Source: Chryseobacterium wanjuense | GTDB lineage: Bacteria; Bacteroidota; Bacteroidia; Flavobacteriales; Weeksellaceae | Assembly (NCBI RefSeq): GCF_900111495.1 | Contig: NZ_FOIU01000003.1 | Location: 396,945-460,944 of the forward strand | Reading direction: 5' to 3' | DNA: 64,000 bases | Shown here: positions 26,601-35,140 of the stretch, piece by piece | Position numbering within the stretch: the stretch's first letter is position 1 | How the letters are laid out: each line of letters starts with the position of its first letter | Notes under the pieces: generated by a model | The model's database searches: none | Told to the model about the DNA's origin: nothing | The model's input: the letters and a program-made list of their open reading frames with translations, nothing else | Translations under genes and position numbers: made by a program

Positions 26601-29600
26601 CATACTGAGTTTCTTTGGAAACAAATTGTCCCTGTCCGAATGCTTTAGCAGAGGTTTTATAATCCTGACCCAATCTGTTGGTAAATTTTTTAGAGATATT
26701 TCCATCAGGATCGTATTGGATAACAGTAATATTAGCATTATCATCTCTTTCATATTTATAGGTAGTTGTTCCTCCAAGATTTGTTTTGGAAGTAAGGAGT
26801 TTACCCCATGCATCATAGGTATTGGTAAGGATATTTCCTAGTGGATCGGTTTGTTTCTTAATCTGTCCCCAGTCATTATATTCAATATTAGTTTCTAATC
26901 CTAAATTATCGGTCTTTTTCTCTACAAACCTTCCTTTCGGATCATATACACTTGCTTCTGTCTGAGTTTGAGAATCTACGCTATTGCTGATTGTTTTTCC
27001 TGTGATATTACCAAAACCATCGTAATTGTAGGTTTCCTGTAAGTAGCCTGTATTATCCCTGTTCCAGGTTTTTAAGGTTTTAAGGAGATTATTTTCGTAA
27101 ACGTATTCTTCTTTTGCCGATTTGGTATCTCCATAAGCCTGTACTGCATCGGTTTTAGATTGAGGACGACCTACAAAGTAATCTGCTCCAACTCCTGAGA
27201 AATTATGAATATATTCAAAATTAGAAGTTGTTATGGCATATCCATTATTAACATTCGATACACTTTGCTTTGGAAGATAATAATCTCCATAAGTGATAAA
27301 AGTGTTTGTTAATGTACCATTCAGGAAGTCCTTTGTTTTAGTACTTGTGGGAACAGTAGCTGTTACAACTTTCGGTTTATCCGTATCAGCAATTACTCCT
27401 GTTACGATTTGTCCGTTTAATAGCTTATCCTTTTGATAAACGGTAGATTTGAAACTTAATAATTGTGTATTATTCTCAGAAATATCAGCAGGGAATATTT
27501 TTGATTCATCGTTGGTCGAGATACTCCATTCTTTTACCGGGATCCCGTCAAAAAGGGGATCAATCTCTGCTCCTGACCAAATTTTAGTATTTTCAAACCC
27601 ATCAGCATACCATGAGGATCGGGCAGACTGATGATAGCCCATCATTCCCTTTCCCTGCATATGTCCTGTCATTCCCCTGTACCGAAAATCCTGCTTTCTT
27701 CCTTCCTGTCTAAGCTGAGATACAGCATAGGACTGGTCTACTCTGTTTAAAGAAAAGTAAGGGTAATATTCTTTTTTAACCTTCTGATAAAAATTAGGAT
27801 TAACAGTATTATTTGGAATTACCTCTAAATAATCCGCTGATGTTGTAATTCCTCCCTGAATAATAGATTGCACTTGTGATAGCCTTCCAACCGAAGAGGG
27901 TGATTTAAGCTTGTGCATCCTTTCTTTCCAAAATAAAAATACATCATAATAATTATTATTAACTTTAACCTGTGAAGTAATCGGGGAAAATAATGTAAAA
28001 TTGCCAACATCAGAGGTTACATAATTATACCCTCCATAAGTATAACTGGTAAAGAAATCAGGACTATCATTTGTTGTAGTTCCATTAGCAGTATAAGCAG
28101 CAATAGTATAGCCAAAGTATCGGTTAAGTATAACTCCGCTTCCATTCACTTGTCCCGCCTTATTAAAAGAATTGATGTGTACAATATCTGACTTACCGTC
28201 TTTATTAATATCTGAAGTTGTATAAAAATTTTGATAAATATTAAAAGTAGGGTAATTACTGTTTTGATAGTCATTAGGTTTTCTATACTTCAAAAAGTTT
28301 GTTTTTAAGAAATTAGAAAAACCTTTTTCAGTTCCTATATAAAATCTCCAATTATCTTTTTCCTGTGTATCCGTAGCTGGAATGGTAAAGTCAAGATTTC
28401 CATCACCATTAAAATCTCCAAATAATACTGGAGATTCCGGTGCTTTTGTTTCAGCTAAACTACCTGTGAATCTGATTTTCTTAAGATACTGATTAGAAGC
28501 TGTTTTTACAAATTCAAATACAGTATAGGTTGTATTGGAAACATCAATAATATCTACTTTACCATCACCATCGACATCCAGATATTGCTGCTTATAATAG
28601 GAATTTTCATTGATCCCTGTGTCAACTGCGTAGGTTGATAAAGGATTGTTAGCGTTTTTTAAGTCAACAATATAATTCCCAACCAAATAAGTATCACAAT
28701 TGAGTTCCTGACATGGAGGTGGTCTGTTAATTGTATTATCAGAAGTGGATGTAGGTGTTTGTTTTAAATCATTACATCCGGGGATCGGTTCAAACTGGCA
28801 GATTTCTTTATTGATTTTCACAAATACATCCGAAATACCATCTCCATTGATGTCTCCTTCGTTGAATGAAGCCATTTCTATACGACAGCCTACACCTCCT
28901 CCCTGATATGTACAGTTTGGATCAGTATAAACTAGTTTTTCAAAGACTTTTACAAAAGTGTTATCTCTGAAAATATAACCCACCACTTTACCAGCTTCGT
29001 ATTGAACAATTCCATTTCCATTGTGAACCTGTCCTTCTTCATCTAATAAAGCATTAATCACTTTAGCTTCAGCATTAAAAGTTTTACCTGTGGAAATATC
29101 AGTATAGGTATCATTTAGCCCTCCAAGCTTTACTGTTCCGTTGTTCATAACAAAATCCAGATAGGAATCACCATTAAAGTCTCCTGACAACTTTACGTTT
29201 TCAAAACTCTCAACATTATTATTTGAGAACTCTAAATTTGGCTGTGTTGGAGCAGGATAGGTAAAAGCTACCGGATTAGTCGCATTATTATCAGCATTGT
29301 ATTCCGTTATTTTATTAACTGCCTGATAATTCGTCCCGTTTTTCAGATAATCGATTGTATATTTCTTAAATTGGCTTCCGTTGGTGCTTACTTTAATTTC
29401 AGACAAAAGTTGAGTTTGTAAAAAACGAACTCCTGCTATATAGGAGTATTCGGCTAAGCTTCTATTAATATAAGTAAAATCTATTGTATTAAAATGAGGT
29501 TTGCCCAGTGTTTCATTTCCTCCCCATTGAATGCTTGAAATTGTAGTAATATTTGAGAGACCTGTCTGCAAATAATTATAAGTAATATAATTACCTTTAC

Positions 29601-30369
29601 CATCTTTCCATTTTATAATATTGTATTCGATAGGAGTTCTGGCATTACTAAGCCCCGAGGTTGTCCCTCCATACCAAGCCTGTGAACCATCCTCAAAAGT
29701 TACTTCCCAGTATTCAGGACCTTTCCATGCTTGTCCTGTAATGGATCCAACCGATTTAATCTTTATATTAGAATATTTCTCTGTTACATACTCAGCTCCA
29801 TCTTTCCCATATTCTCCGGATTTTAAAATTAATCTTTGTCCGTTAAAACTATAATAATCAGAATAATCCAATTGAACGCCATTTACTTCACCATCTTTTT
29901 CAATATTTTTTCCTACTCTTGAAATAGATGTAACGCCAGATAAATTCCAGCCATATCCTGCAATTCCATTTCCTGAACCACTAGTATAAACAAGATTCAC
30001 TTGAGGTGCTACAGATTTCACTCCCGGTGGCAAAGCAACAGGTAAAGTAAATTGTAATTGTCCTGCTCCATTTACTTCAATATTTCCTTTCGTGTCATGG
30101 AAACTTTGTCCTGATGGTGCTGTCGTTCCTGAAGGATTAGTTGCTCCAGCTCCTGAATCCACAGGTCCTCCTCCCGGATTTTCCGTTGCAGGACCAATCT
30201 TAGCGATAAATGGATTTGAAGAGCTTGAAGAAGCATAAAATCCTTGAGTTAATACTACCGTTTGTGGATCCTGAACCGTTCGTGATGTACTTTCTGCCTG
30301 GTACAGTATGGTCTGTGAAAAGCCCAATACTGAACACAAGGACAGTATAAATGATGAAAATAATTTCAT
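23662..30369 (-). CDS. SpvB/FG-GAP/RHS polymorphic toxin with C-terminal lipase-like domain
   Basis: The 2235-residue secreted protein is layered. A signal peptide occupies residues 1-19. An SpvB/TcdB-type domain lies at about 85-335. Five or so FG-GAP/VCBS calcium-loop repeats (DFNGDSYLDF, DINGDGISDV, DVDGDGKVDI, DFNGDGNLDF, DINKDGKSDI) lie at about 390-740. RHS/YD repeats follow to the RHS core end (YNKYGYVLNNPL...DPSG) at about 1870-1897. Then comes a Gly/Ala-rich hydrophobic linker (about 1900-2055). The tip, about 2060-2235, looks like an alpha/beta hydrolase: IYGHSRGG (Ser about 2124), LFDPV (Asp about 2151), SHLNI (His about 2225). It has no T9SS domain of its own. It is followed by an overlapping lipoprotein gene. 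Confidence 0.88.
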   Translation of the reverse strand: MKLFSSFILSLCSVLGFSQTILYQAESTSRTVQDPQTVVLTQGFYASSSSSNPFIAKIGPATENPGGGPVDSGAGATNPSGTTAPSGQSFHDTKGNIEVNGAGQLQFTLPVALPPGVKSVAPQVNLVYTSGSGNGIAGYGWNLSGVTSISRVGKNIEKDGEVNGVQLDYSDYYSFNGQRLILKSGEYGKDGAEYVTEKYSNIKIKSVGSITGQAWKGPEYWEVTFEDGSQAWYGGTTSGLSNARTPIEYNIIKWKDGKGNYITYNYLQTGLSNITTISSIQWGGNETLGKPHFNTIDFTYINRSLAEYSYIAGVRFLQTQLLSEIKVSTNGSQFKKYTIDYLKNGTNYQAVNKITEYNADNNATNPVAFTYPAPTQPNLEFSNNNVESFENVKLSGDFNGDSYLDFVMNNGTVKLGGLNDTYTDISTGKTFNAEAKVINALLDEEGQVHNGNGIVQYEAGKVVGYIFRDNTFVKVFEKLVYTDPNCTYQGGGVGCRIEMASFNEGDINGDGISDVFVKINKEICQFEPIPGCNDLKQTPTSTSDNTINRPPPCQELNCDTYLVGNYIVDLKNANNPLSTYAVDTGINENSYYKQQYLDVDGDGKVDIIDVSNTTYTVFEFVKTASNQYLKKIRFTGSLAETKAPESPVLFGDFNGDGNLDFTIPATDTQEKDNWRFYIGTEKGFSNFLKTNFLKYRKPNDYQNSNYPTFNIYQNFYTTSDINKDGKSDIVHINSFNKAGQVNGSGVILNRYFGYTIAAYTANGTTTNDSPDFFTSYTYGGYNYVTSDVGNFTLFSPITSQVKVNNNYYDVFLFWKERMHKLKSPSSVGRLSQVQSIIQGGITTSADYLEVIPNNTVNPNFYQKVKKEYYPYFSLNRVDQSYAVSQLRQEGRKQDFRYRGMTGHMQGKGMMGYHQSARSSWYADGFENTKIWSGAEIDPLFDGIPVKEWSISTNDESKIFPADISENNTQLLSFKSTVYQKDKLLNGQIVTGVIADTDKPKVVTATVPTSTKTKDFLNGTLTNTFITYGDYYLPKQSVSNVNNGYAITTSNFEYIHNFSGVGADYFVGRPQSKTDAVQAYGDTKSAKEEYVYENNLLKTLKTWNRDNTGYLQETYNYDGFGNITGKTISNSVDSQTQTEASVYDPKGRFVEKKTDNLGLETNIEYNDWGQIKKQTDPLGNILTNTYDAWGKLLTSKTNLGGTTTYKYERDDNANITVIQYDPDGNISKKFTNRLGQDYKTSAKAFGQGQFVSKETQYDVLGRKIKESEPYFEGQSASGWNTIVYDDSVFPITKATATGFNGKQMVTTVSGLITTTKELNGYGRTTSKTTDALGNVVSSTDKGGTIQFSYNAAGEQIKAQYAENTVTTKYDSWGRKSEFNDPSNGIYKYEYDGFGQSKKIISPKGTKEYTYNSLGQLISQKELSTTDGGQATNKIISYTYDNKGRVISRGGTSKGKVYSSNVSYDPQGRLLSSSESSNGKYFIQKGITYDDKGRVISYEKQLYSSGVLTKVNVENVYSTWNGELYQVKDKVTGKSLWELKETNAKGQVLKAKLGAADVNNTYDTNGFLTNVNHSSAVKPSILQLSYSFDAIKNELKSRTTGGDFNIVESFDYDDNNRLVNWTNPVTGIKPSNNRNIYDVKGRIMENDQVGTMKYENSAKIYQPTGMTLNAAGTQNYNNDLIQSIAYNENNDPVFIDGEKGDVAFQYGLTSMRQRVTYGGNFSIDGDGKFTKFYSEDGSFEVLKDNTTGKEKHILYIGGTPYESNIVYLKNFDESSGSYRFLHKDYIGSILAISDEAGNKLEQRHFDAWGNFTHLKIGNGAIITDKSIIDNASLLVDRGYTSHEHFAEVGIIHMNGRLYDPLLRRFLNADENIQDPYNTQNYNKYGYVLNNPLMFNDPSGEFFQFLMIPIVQAIAIAVVGYTATVLITGGKFNILNLYSSIVMGMISAGITIVIGDVFSTATASIGNEALRSLVHAGVQGTLSFMQGGNFFTAAASAFLSSAVSFGYGQAVGAAAYSGTSQFALGMLSGGVGHALAGGNFWEGVKIGGIVALFNHAMHRITQPKYVVAGIYGAGGREVSDNPRLEKIVEKQGGKMFTSSWGTNDQEIIDYLVDGYNEGKQIKIYGHSRGGAAAVRIANELGEMNINIAEVNLFDPVSLGGDFIFTHPNVLRVNNYYQRNSTVKMYGLPYWNLDNPFVGSPVKAKFSFPIINQVDYTGQYYKSGVPVSHLNIIRKAYGL

Positions 30370-30405
30370 ATTTGCTGTTTTGTAGTAAATTATTTGATTA
30401 ATAGT

Positions 30406-30882
30406 TTATCGTTTGGTAACATTTCTGCCAAATACCCTTCCATCTTTCAACGTAAAACGTAAAATATAAACACCCCAGTCATAACCCGTCATATTGATTT
30501 TCAACTGTTTATTAAGACTCGGAATATTTTGTTGTTGGAATTTCCAGTGAACTGTGCTGTGTTGATACAACGAAACAGACTCAATAAGACCATCAACTTC
30601 TTCCGTCCAATCAATCGTGAGAATATCATTTACAGGAACAGGATAAAGCCTGATCTGTTTCCAGAAAGTCTTTTCATCCATTAAAGGCTCTTGTTTTACC
30701 ACAGCAGCCACAGCTTTTATTTTTTCAACTTTTTTTACTTCTTCAGGAGCTGTTTTTCCCGCAGAATTAGTACCTCTGTATCTCTGATTTCCGGCCTCGT
30801 CATATTTAAAATAAACTTCTGTTTGGGAAAAGCCTAGGAATCCTATGAATAGAGAAAATAGGGAAAGTAATTTTCTTTTCAT
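30406..30882 (-). CDS. short secreted protein with T9SS C-terminal sorting domain
   Basis: The 158-residue product has a signal peptide (cleavage near FSQ) and then YFKYDEAGNQRYRG, an RHS-like YD motif. A short linker leads to a type A T9SS sorting domain at about residues 80-158: IRLYPVPVNDILTIDW, then GVYILRFTLKDGRVFGRNVTKR-like ending. It has almost no passenger domain. It lies 36 bp upstream of the RHS toxin gene and 6 bp after the fibre gene. It may be an adaptor that brings a T9SS signal to the RHS protein, which lacks one. The domain call is solid; the adaptor role is inference. Confidence 0.78.
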   Translation of the reverse strand: MKRKLLSLFSLFIGFLGFSQTEVYFKYDEAGNQRYRGTNSAGKTAPEEVKKVEKIKAVAAVVKQEPLMDEKTFWKQIRLYPVPVNDILTIDWTEEVDGLIESVSLYQHSTVHWKFQQQNIPSLNKQLKINMTGYDWGVYILRFTLKDGRVFGRNVTKR

Positions 30883-30888
30883 GGGTGA

Positions 30889-31761
30889 TTATTTTTTTGT
30901 TGAAATTAATTCTTGAACTTGTTTCTTCAACTCTTCAATCTCCTTAGACTGTGACTTTAGAGCTTTGTTTTCTTCCTGAAGTTCTTTGATCTGTTTATTT
31001 TGAGTGATTGAATAAAGTGTTAATTCTTCAATTTTTTCTAAAAGCTTTGCATCCATTTCCCCTAAATTGAGCCCGTCTTTCTCTACTTCTTTCGCAGAAG
31101 GAATATTGGGCAGGTGACCTTTTTCTTCAATGTGTTTTTCTACTTCTTCTAAAGTTCGTAGCTTATAATCCTTTTTGAATACATAATCTGCCCAACCGTT
31201 TGTCGCAGGATTTTCCACCTTTACTTGTTCCGCTTTAATCCCTTTTCTTACATAAAAAATGTAATTAGGATCATTATCATATTGATCTGTTCCAACCGAA
31301 ACTTTTCCCATATTATTTATAACTAAAGTATTGTTATGGGCTATATCAGTAAATTTCACCCTTGTTATTCCCGGAGAATTTGGAGTACTAGTATCAATAT
31401 TAGGATCTGCAGAATTATTATTGGCCATATTGAATTCTAAATTTCGAGTTTCTCTTCCTCTGATAACAAAATCTCCAGGAGCAGCCCAAGTTGAAAAACA
31501 GCTGGCACACGATACATTTGCCATTTCTAGTCTTGCACGATCTATAGTTGTTAACCCACTCTGATTTCCAATAACAATAGCTGATAAGCTAGAAAATATC
31601 CTCATTCTTTCTACATTATTGGTTTTAAAAATTAGAGGTTTACTATCTGTCGTTCCAATAAAATTGCTTTCTATAATTCCTGTATTTCCTGTAATGTTCC
31701 AGGATTGACTAAAAGCAAATGACGAAGCCAGTAAGGCAAATAATAATAATTTTTTTTTCAT
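30889..31761 (-). CDS. secreted tail-fibre-like protein with C-terminal coiled coil
   Basis: The 290-residue product has a signal peptide (ASSFAFSQ). The fibre-type region contains KPLIFKTNNVERMRI and KVSVGTDQYDNDPNY. The Bacteroidota fibre tail (DYVFKKDYKLRTLEEVEKHI, GHLPNIPSAKEVEKDG) is at about residues 190-235. A Lys/Glu-rich coiled coil runs to the end. Such ends resemble the region next to S74-type chaperone domains in phage fibres, but the self-cleaving chaperone itself is not evident. It is first in the operon with the T9SS protein, RHS toxin and lipoprotein, so it may form an attachment fibre for the toxin. Confidence 0.78.
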   Translation of the reverse strand: MKKKLLLFALLASSFAFSQSWNITGNTGIIESNFIGTTDSKPLIFKTNNVERMRIFSSLSAIVIGNQSGLTTIDRARLEMANVSCASCFSTWAAPGDFVIRGRETRNLEFNMANNNSADPNIDTSTPNSPGITRVKFTDIAHNNTLVINNMGKVSVGTDQYDNDPNYIFYVRKGIKAEQVKVENPATNGWADYVFKKDYKLRTLEEVEKHIEEKGHLPNIPSAKEVEKDGLNLGEMDAKLLEKIEELTLYSITQNKQIKELQEENKALKSQSKEIEELKKQVQELISTKK

Positions 31762-32096
31762 AACAGTTGAAATATGTTGTATAAAATAATTTGTAAGAAT
31801 AGCTCCTCTACAAGGATTATAAAGGAAATTTATTAATAAGATTAAATGTCTAGTAGTATTACCCTTTTAAAGGTATTTTACCAAACAAAAAAGGTTGTGC
31901 AATAGTTTTGGAGAAATAATGTGCATAGCGTAAAATGCACTCTCGTTGTAGAGTAATTATTTTATTCATCTTTGTGTTTTGTTAATGCTGCAAATCTAAA
32001 AAAATTTTATTTTACCCACAATATTTTTTTATTTACATAAGAAATTACTTATGAAACCATTACAAATCCACACCTAATCAAAAATAACTCTACTTT
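31762..32096 (-). other. intergenic region upstream of the toxin operon
   Basis: There is no gene. This 335-bp AT-rich stretch separates the TPR-AraC regulator gene from the toxin operon on the same strand and should carry the operon promoter. I see no exact TAnnTTTG. A TGCATT...AATGCA-like inverted pair lies near 31920-31945 (GTGCATAGCGTAAAATGCAC), a possible operator. Confidence 0.4.
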
Positions 32097-33818
32097 TCAC
32101 ACCGCATTCCAAGTTGAAAAACCACCTTTATTATCAAGCTCCTGTTTTCTTTTTCGGATAAAATCTGTGGGGCGGATCCCGTTGATTTCATAAAAAAGAT
32201 CGGAAAAATTCTGGCGGGAGGCAATTCCGCATTCTTTGGCGAGGGTTTCGATGCCGTATTTCAGGTATTCGCGGTTTTCGAATAGTAGATTGGTGATATA
32301 ATGAATTCTTAATTCACTCAGATACTTATTGAAATTAACTTCCTTATACTCATTGATCACTTGCGACAAATAATTAGAATTCGTTCCGAATTGGGACGCT
32401 AATTTATTGATAGTCAATCCTTTTTGGGTAAATTCCTTTTTATCTTCGAATGATTTAAGTTTTCGGAGGAGTTCTTCCACCTTATTTTCATCAAGGTTGG
32501 TTTTCTTTTCTTCCGGGGCAGAAACATTTTTTTCTACCGCATCTTGCTGCATCATGAATTTTTCTTCCAGTAAAATATATTTTTGCTGAATTTCCTTCTC
32601 ATTTTTATACCTTATAATTAATAATATCACAAGTCCAACAGCCAGGATAATCAGACCGGCAATAATGAAGCTTCCCCATGAATTTGCTTTTTCAAGTTCA
32701 TTTTTTTCGTCCAGTAAAGTTTTCGTGTCATATTCTTTATGGATTTTTGGAGATAAATAAATAAAATCTTTCGAAATAATACTGTCTGCCTTCAAAAGCT
32801 GACTTGTATAATATAATTGCTGTTCCTGATTTTTTTCTTTCTTATAATGATTAATAAGAAGCTCATAATTTTCCCTCAACTCAGGAAGGATAAATTGATG
32901 TTTTTGAAAAATAGAGTCTACCTTTTTAAAGTAAATAATTGATTTTGCATTATTTTTTAAATCCAAATAACTTTTTCCAACATAAAAATATCCTACTGAC
33001 AGCCAGGCAAAATCACCACTCTTTTTCATTAATGAAATAGATGGGTTCAGATGGTCTAATGTTAACTGGTATTGATTTTTTTTATAATCAGAAATACCTT
33101 TGCATAAGAGAAAATAGCCTTTTTCCTGCGCAAAATCCGGATCATTTTTCACTTCGGAAAGTCCGGTTTGTATGGCAGAATCTGCTTCTTTGGTTTTCCC
33201 AAGATTACGGTAACAGATAATTAATTGATGAAGACTGTTGAGATACCCTTTTTTATTATTAAAAATCTCATTCGGATGGAGATTTGATTTCGATTTTGGG
33301 CTGTAGTAATCAATACATTGCTTAAATAGCTGAGCCGATTCCTCGTAGTATCCTAAATAGCTTTTTACCACACCTATATAATACAGATTCTGAAATTTCA
33401 GGAACTCATTATTCGTATTTTTCGAGTATTCGTAGGCTGCAAGATATTCGTTAAGTGCTTTTTGATATTTTTTGTAATGATAGTAATATACAACGCCTTT
33501 CTCAATATATGCCGTACTTATAAGATCGCTGTTTCCTGATTGTTTTGCTGCCCAAACTGCACTGTCGGCATATTTTAATTTTTTCTCGTTTAAAGATGAA
33601 TAAAATACACCGTCTTTATATCCCTGAACCAGCTTTTCATAGTTTTTTTCCTTTTTTGCTTTATTAATATAAACCTGAATAAATGGAAATGCTTTAGGGC
33701 TATTTTCTTCCATATTCTCATAGTTTAGCCGCAGTGTATAATATTCACTGTGTCCTTTTTGAGAGATAGCAAGTTGAAAAAATCCTATAAAAAGTATTAA
33801 TAACAGTTTTTTAATCAC
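32097..33818 (-). CDS. TPR-TM-AraC membrane regulator
   Basis: The 573-residue protein has a signal peptide (residues 1-19), a long TPR-type helical sensor region (about 30-380), one membrane helix (about residues 383-408, SFIIAGLIILAVGLVIL), and a cytoplasmic coiled stretch. An AraC-type double HTH (about 450-565) contains LTINKLASQFGTNSNYLSQVIN and GIETLAKECGIASRQNFSDLF. It would sense a periplasmic signal and bind DNA directly. It lies immediately upstream of the RHS toxin operon and divergent from the small-lipoprotein/peptide cluster, so either could be its target. Confidence 0.85.
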   Translation of the reverse strand: MIKKLLLILFIGFFQLAISQKGHSEYYTLRLNYENMEENSPKAFPFIQVYINKAKKEKNYEKLVQGYKDGVFYSSLNEKKLKYADSAVWAAKQSGNSDLISTAYIEKGVVYYYHYKKYQKALNEYLAAYEYSKNTNNEFLKFQNLYYIGVVKSYLGYYEESAQLFKQCIDYYSPKSKSNLHPNEIFNNKKGYLNSLHQLIICYRNLGKTKEADSAIQTGLSEVKNDPDFAQEKGYFLLCKGISDYKKNQYQLTLDHLNPSISLMKKSGDFAWLSVGYFYVGKSYLDLKNNAKSIIYFKKVDSIFQKHQFILPELRENYELLINHYKKEKNQEQQLYYTSQLLKADSIISKDFIYLSPKIHKEYDTKTLLDEKNELEKANSWGSFIIAGLIILAVGLVILLIIRYKNEKEIQQKYILLEEKFMMQQDAVEKNVSAPEEKKTNLDENKVEELLRKLKSFEDKKEFTQKGLTINKLASQFGTNSNYLSQVINEYKEVNFNKYLSELRIHYITNLLFENREYLKYGIETLAKECGIASRQNFSDLFYEINGIRPTDFIRKRKQELDNKGGFSTWNAV

Positions 33819-33958
33819 ATTATTGAATTATATGGCAGTAGTTTATTATCAAAAATACACAAAAACAGTCAATTTTAATCAAACTATTATGAATTATATT
33901 AAACTTTAAAAGAAATTGCATAAATTAATTTAAACAACTATAAATCAACAACTTAAAT

Positions 33959-33984
33959 ACGTCCTAATTTATGAATTAAGACGT
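33959..33984. promoter_or_regulatory. inverted repeat in the divergent regulator/peptide-cluster gap
   Basis: ACGTCCTAATT and AATTAAGACGT form 11-base arms with one mismatch around TATG. It lies 141 bp from the start of the TPR-AraC gene and 120 bp from the small-lipoprotein gene, a sensible position for an operator acting on one or both. Confidence 0.45.
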
Positions 33985-34104
33985 CACAATTTCCGAATAA
34001 GGACAACGCTTATTTTTTTTTTCCATTTTTAGCCTATAAATTCGACTTTAGAATTCTTAAAAAAACTAACCGGCCGGGATAACCTTTAACTAAGATTAAA
34101 AATT

Positions 34105-34344
34105 ATGAAAAAGATTATCTCAATAAAAATCATTTCATTATTAATTATAGCTATTCTCTCACCTACATTAAAATCATGCAGAGAATACGACGAAGAAATT
34201 TATCCTGAAAAAACTAATGCTTCTATTCTGAAAATGAAGAATGCAGGAGACCAACAAAAATTAGAAGAAGATACTGCCAGAAACTCACCAGGAGATCCTC
34301 CTATAAAAAGCGGGACCCACTGGAAACCAAACAAGATTTATTGA
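34105..34344 (+). CDS. small lipoprotein-like secreted protein
   Basis: The 79-residue product has a lipoprotein-like signal (LSPTLKSC, Cys about residue 26). The mature part is short and charged, ending GDPPIKSGTHWKPNKIY. Short flavobacterial proteins with a DPPxKxGxxWK tail are familiar to me, but I know no function for them. It precedes the two tandem 97-residue secreted proteins on the same strand and may belong to the same unit. Confidence 0.65.
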   Translation: MKKIISIKIISLLIIAILSPTLKSCREYDEEIYPEKTNASILKMKNAGDQQKLEEDTARNSPGDPPIKSGTHWKPNKIY

Positions 34345-34430
34345 CTCACCGATTGTAGTGCACATACAAATAAGTGATTTATAAATACACCGTGTTAAAA
34401 AAAAACAATTAACAACAAAAATTAATTATC

Positions 34431-34724
34431 ATGAAAAAAACAATCTTTCTAGCAGCAGGCGTTGTTGCTCTATCTCTGATGTCTTTTGCAAGTTCTAACA
34501 ACTTAGGCATTATCCAATTCGACGGAGATGTAATCTCAATGAAGGACACTGATAAAGTAACTCCTGAAGAACTAAGCTTTTTAAGCGTAAACGTTCTTGG
34601 ATGGACTTATTGCGACAAGCAATCTGAAACGAACCAATGCAATACGAGAAATAGAAACTTCCCGTATAGTGCTAGTCTTGAAGTTCAAAAAAGAATGAAT
34701 CTTCTTATTGCAAAATATCAATAA
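34431..34724 (+). CDS. small secreted protein, tandem copy 1
   Basis: The 97-residue product has a Sec signal peptide (MKKTIFLAAGVVALSLMSFA). A Thr/Asp-rich stretch ends TDKVTPEELSFLS. A C-terminal part (residues 53-97) holds GWTYCDKQSETNQC, so two Cys 9 residues apart, followed by RNRNFPY and a helical tail. About 85% of residues match the copy at 34789, including the signal peptide. The conserved leader-like middle and short Cys-containing end resemble small peptide precursors (loosely like NVEALA-type peptides), but no homology is claimed. The anchored, HTTM and GLPGLI proteins encoded downstream are candidate processing partners. Confidence 0.75.
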   Translation: MKKTIFLAAGVVALSLMSFASSNNLGIIQFDGDVISMKDTDKVTPEELSFLSVNVLGWTYCDKQSETNQCNTRNRNFPYSASLEVQKRMNLLIAKYQ

Positions 34725-34729
34725 ATGAT

Positions 34730-34767
34730 AGAATGCCCCTTTACCTTTTCTGGGGCATCTTTTTATT
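34730..34767 (+). terminator. terminator after copy 1
   Basis: AATGCCCC and GGGGCAT pair around a 12-base loop, followed by CTTTTTATT. A matching hairpin follows copy 2, so the whole gene-plus-terminator unit is duplicated. Confidence 0.75.
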
Positions 34768-34788
34768 AACAAACAAAAATTAATTATC

Positions 34789-35082
34789 ATGAAAAAAACA
34801 ATCTTTTTAGCAGCAGGCGTTGTCGCTCTTTCTTTGATGTCTTTTGCAAGTTCCAATAACTTGGGAATCATCGAATTCGACGGTACGGTGATCACATTGA
34901 CTGATACTGACAAAGTAACTCCGGAAGAACTAAGCTTTATGAGCGCAAACGTAGTTGGATGGACTTATTGCAACACAAGATCAGAAACCAACCAATGCTA
35001 TACAAGAAATAGAACTTTCCCGTATACAGCTAGCCTTGAGGTTCAAAAAAGAATGAATCTTATTATTGCAAAATATCAATAA
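34789..35082 (+). CDS. small secreted protein, tandem copy 2
   Basis: This second 97-residue copy has an identical first 28 residues and the same two Cys (GWTYCNTRSETNQC), RNRTFPY and ASLEVQKRMNL tail. Differences are concentrated in the middle segment (residues 29-45) and between and around the cysteines. The pattern of a fixed signal peptide and fixed tail with a changing middle suggests selection on the exported part. It is followed by its own terminator and then the 35141 gene. Confidence 0.75.
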   Translation: MKKTIFLAAGVVALSLMSFASSNNLGIIEFDGTVITLTDTDKVTPEELSFMSANVVGWTYCNTRSETNQCYTRNRTFPYTASLEVQKRMNLIIAKYQ

Positions 35083-35092
35083 GTGATTTTAG

Positions 35093-35120
35093 GATGCCCC
35101 TCTCCTTGGGGTATCTTTTA
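35093..35120 (+). terminator. terminator after copy 2
   Basis: GATGCCCC and GGGGTATC form an 8-bp stem including one G-T pair, with a 7-base loop and TTTTA. It would attenuate transcription into the downstream genes so that the small proteins are made in excess. Confidence 0.65.
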
Positions 35121-35140
35121 ACTAAAAAAAAGAAAGCTTT

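Noticed and set aside
30889..31761. Prophage origin of the fibre-like proteins
   Set aside because: They have Sec signal peptides and no capsid, tail, lysis or integrase genes nearby; such modules are common in secreted flavobacterial proteins.
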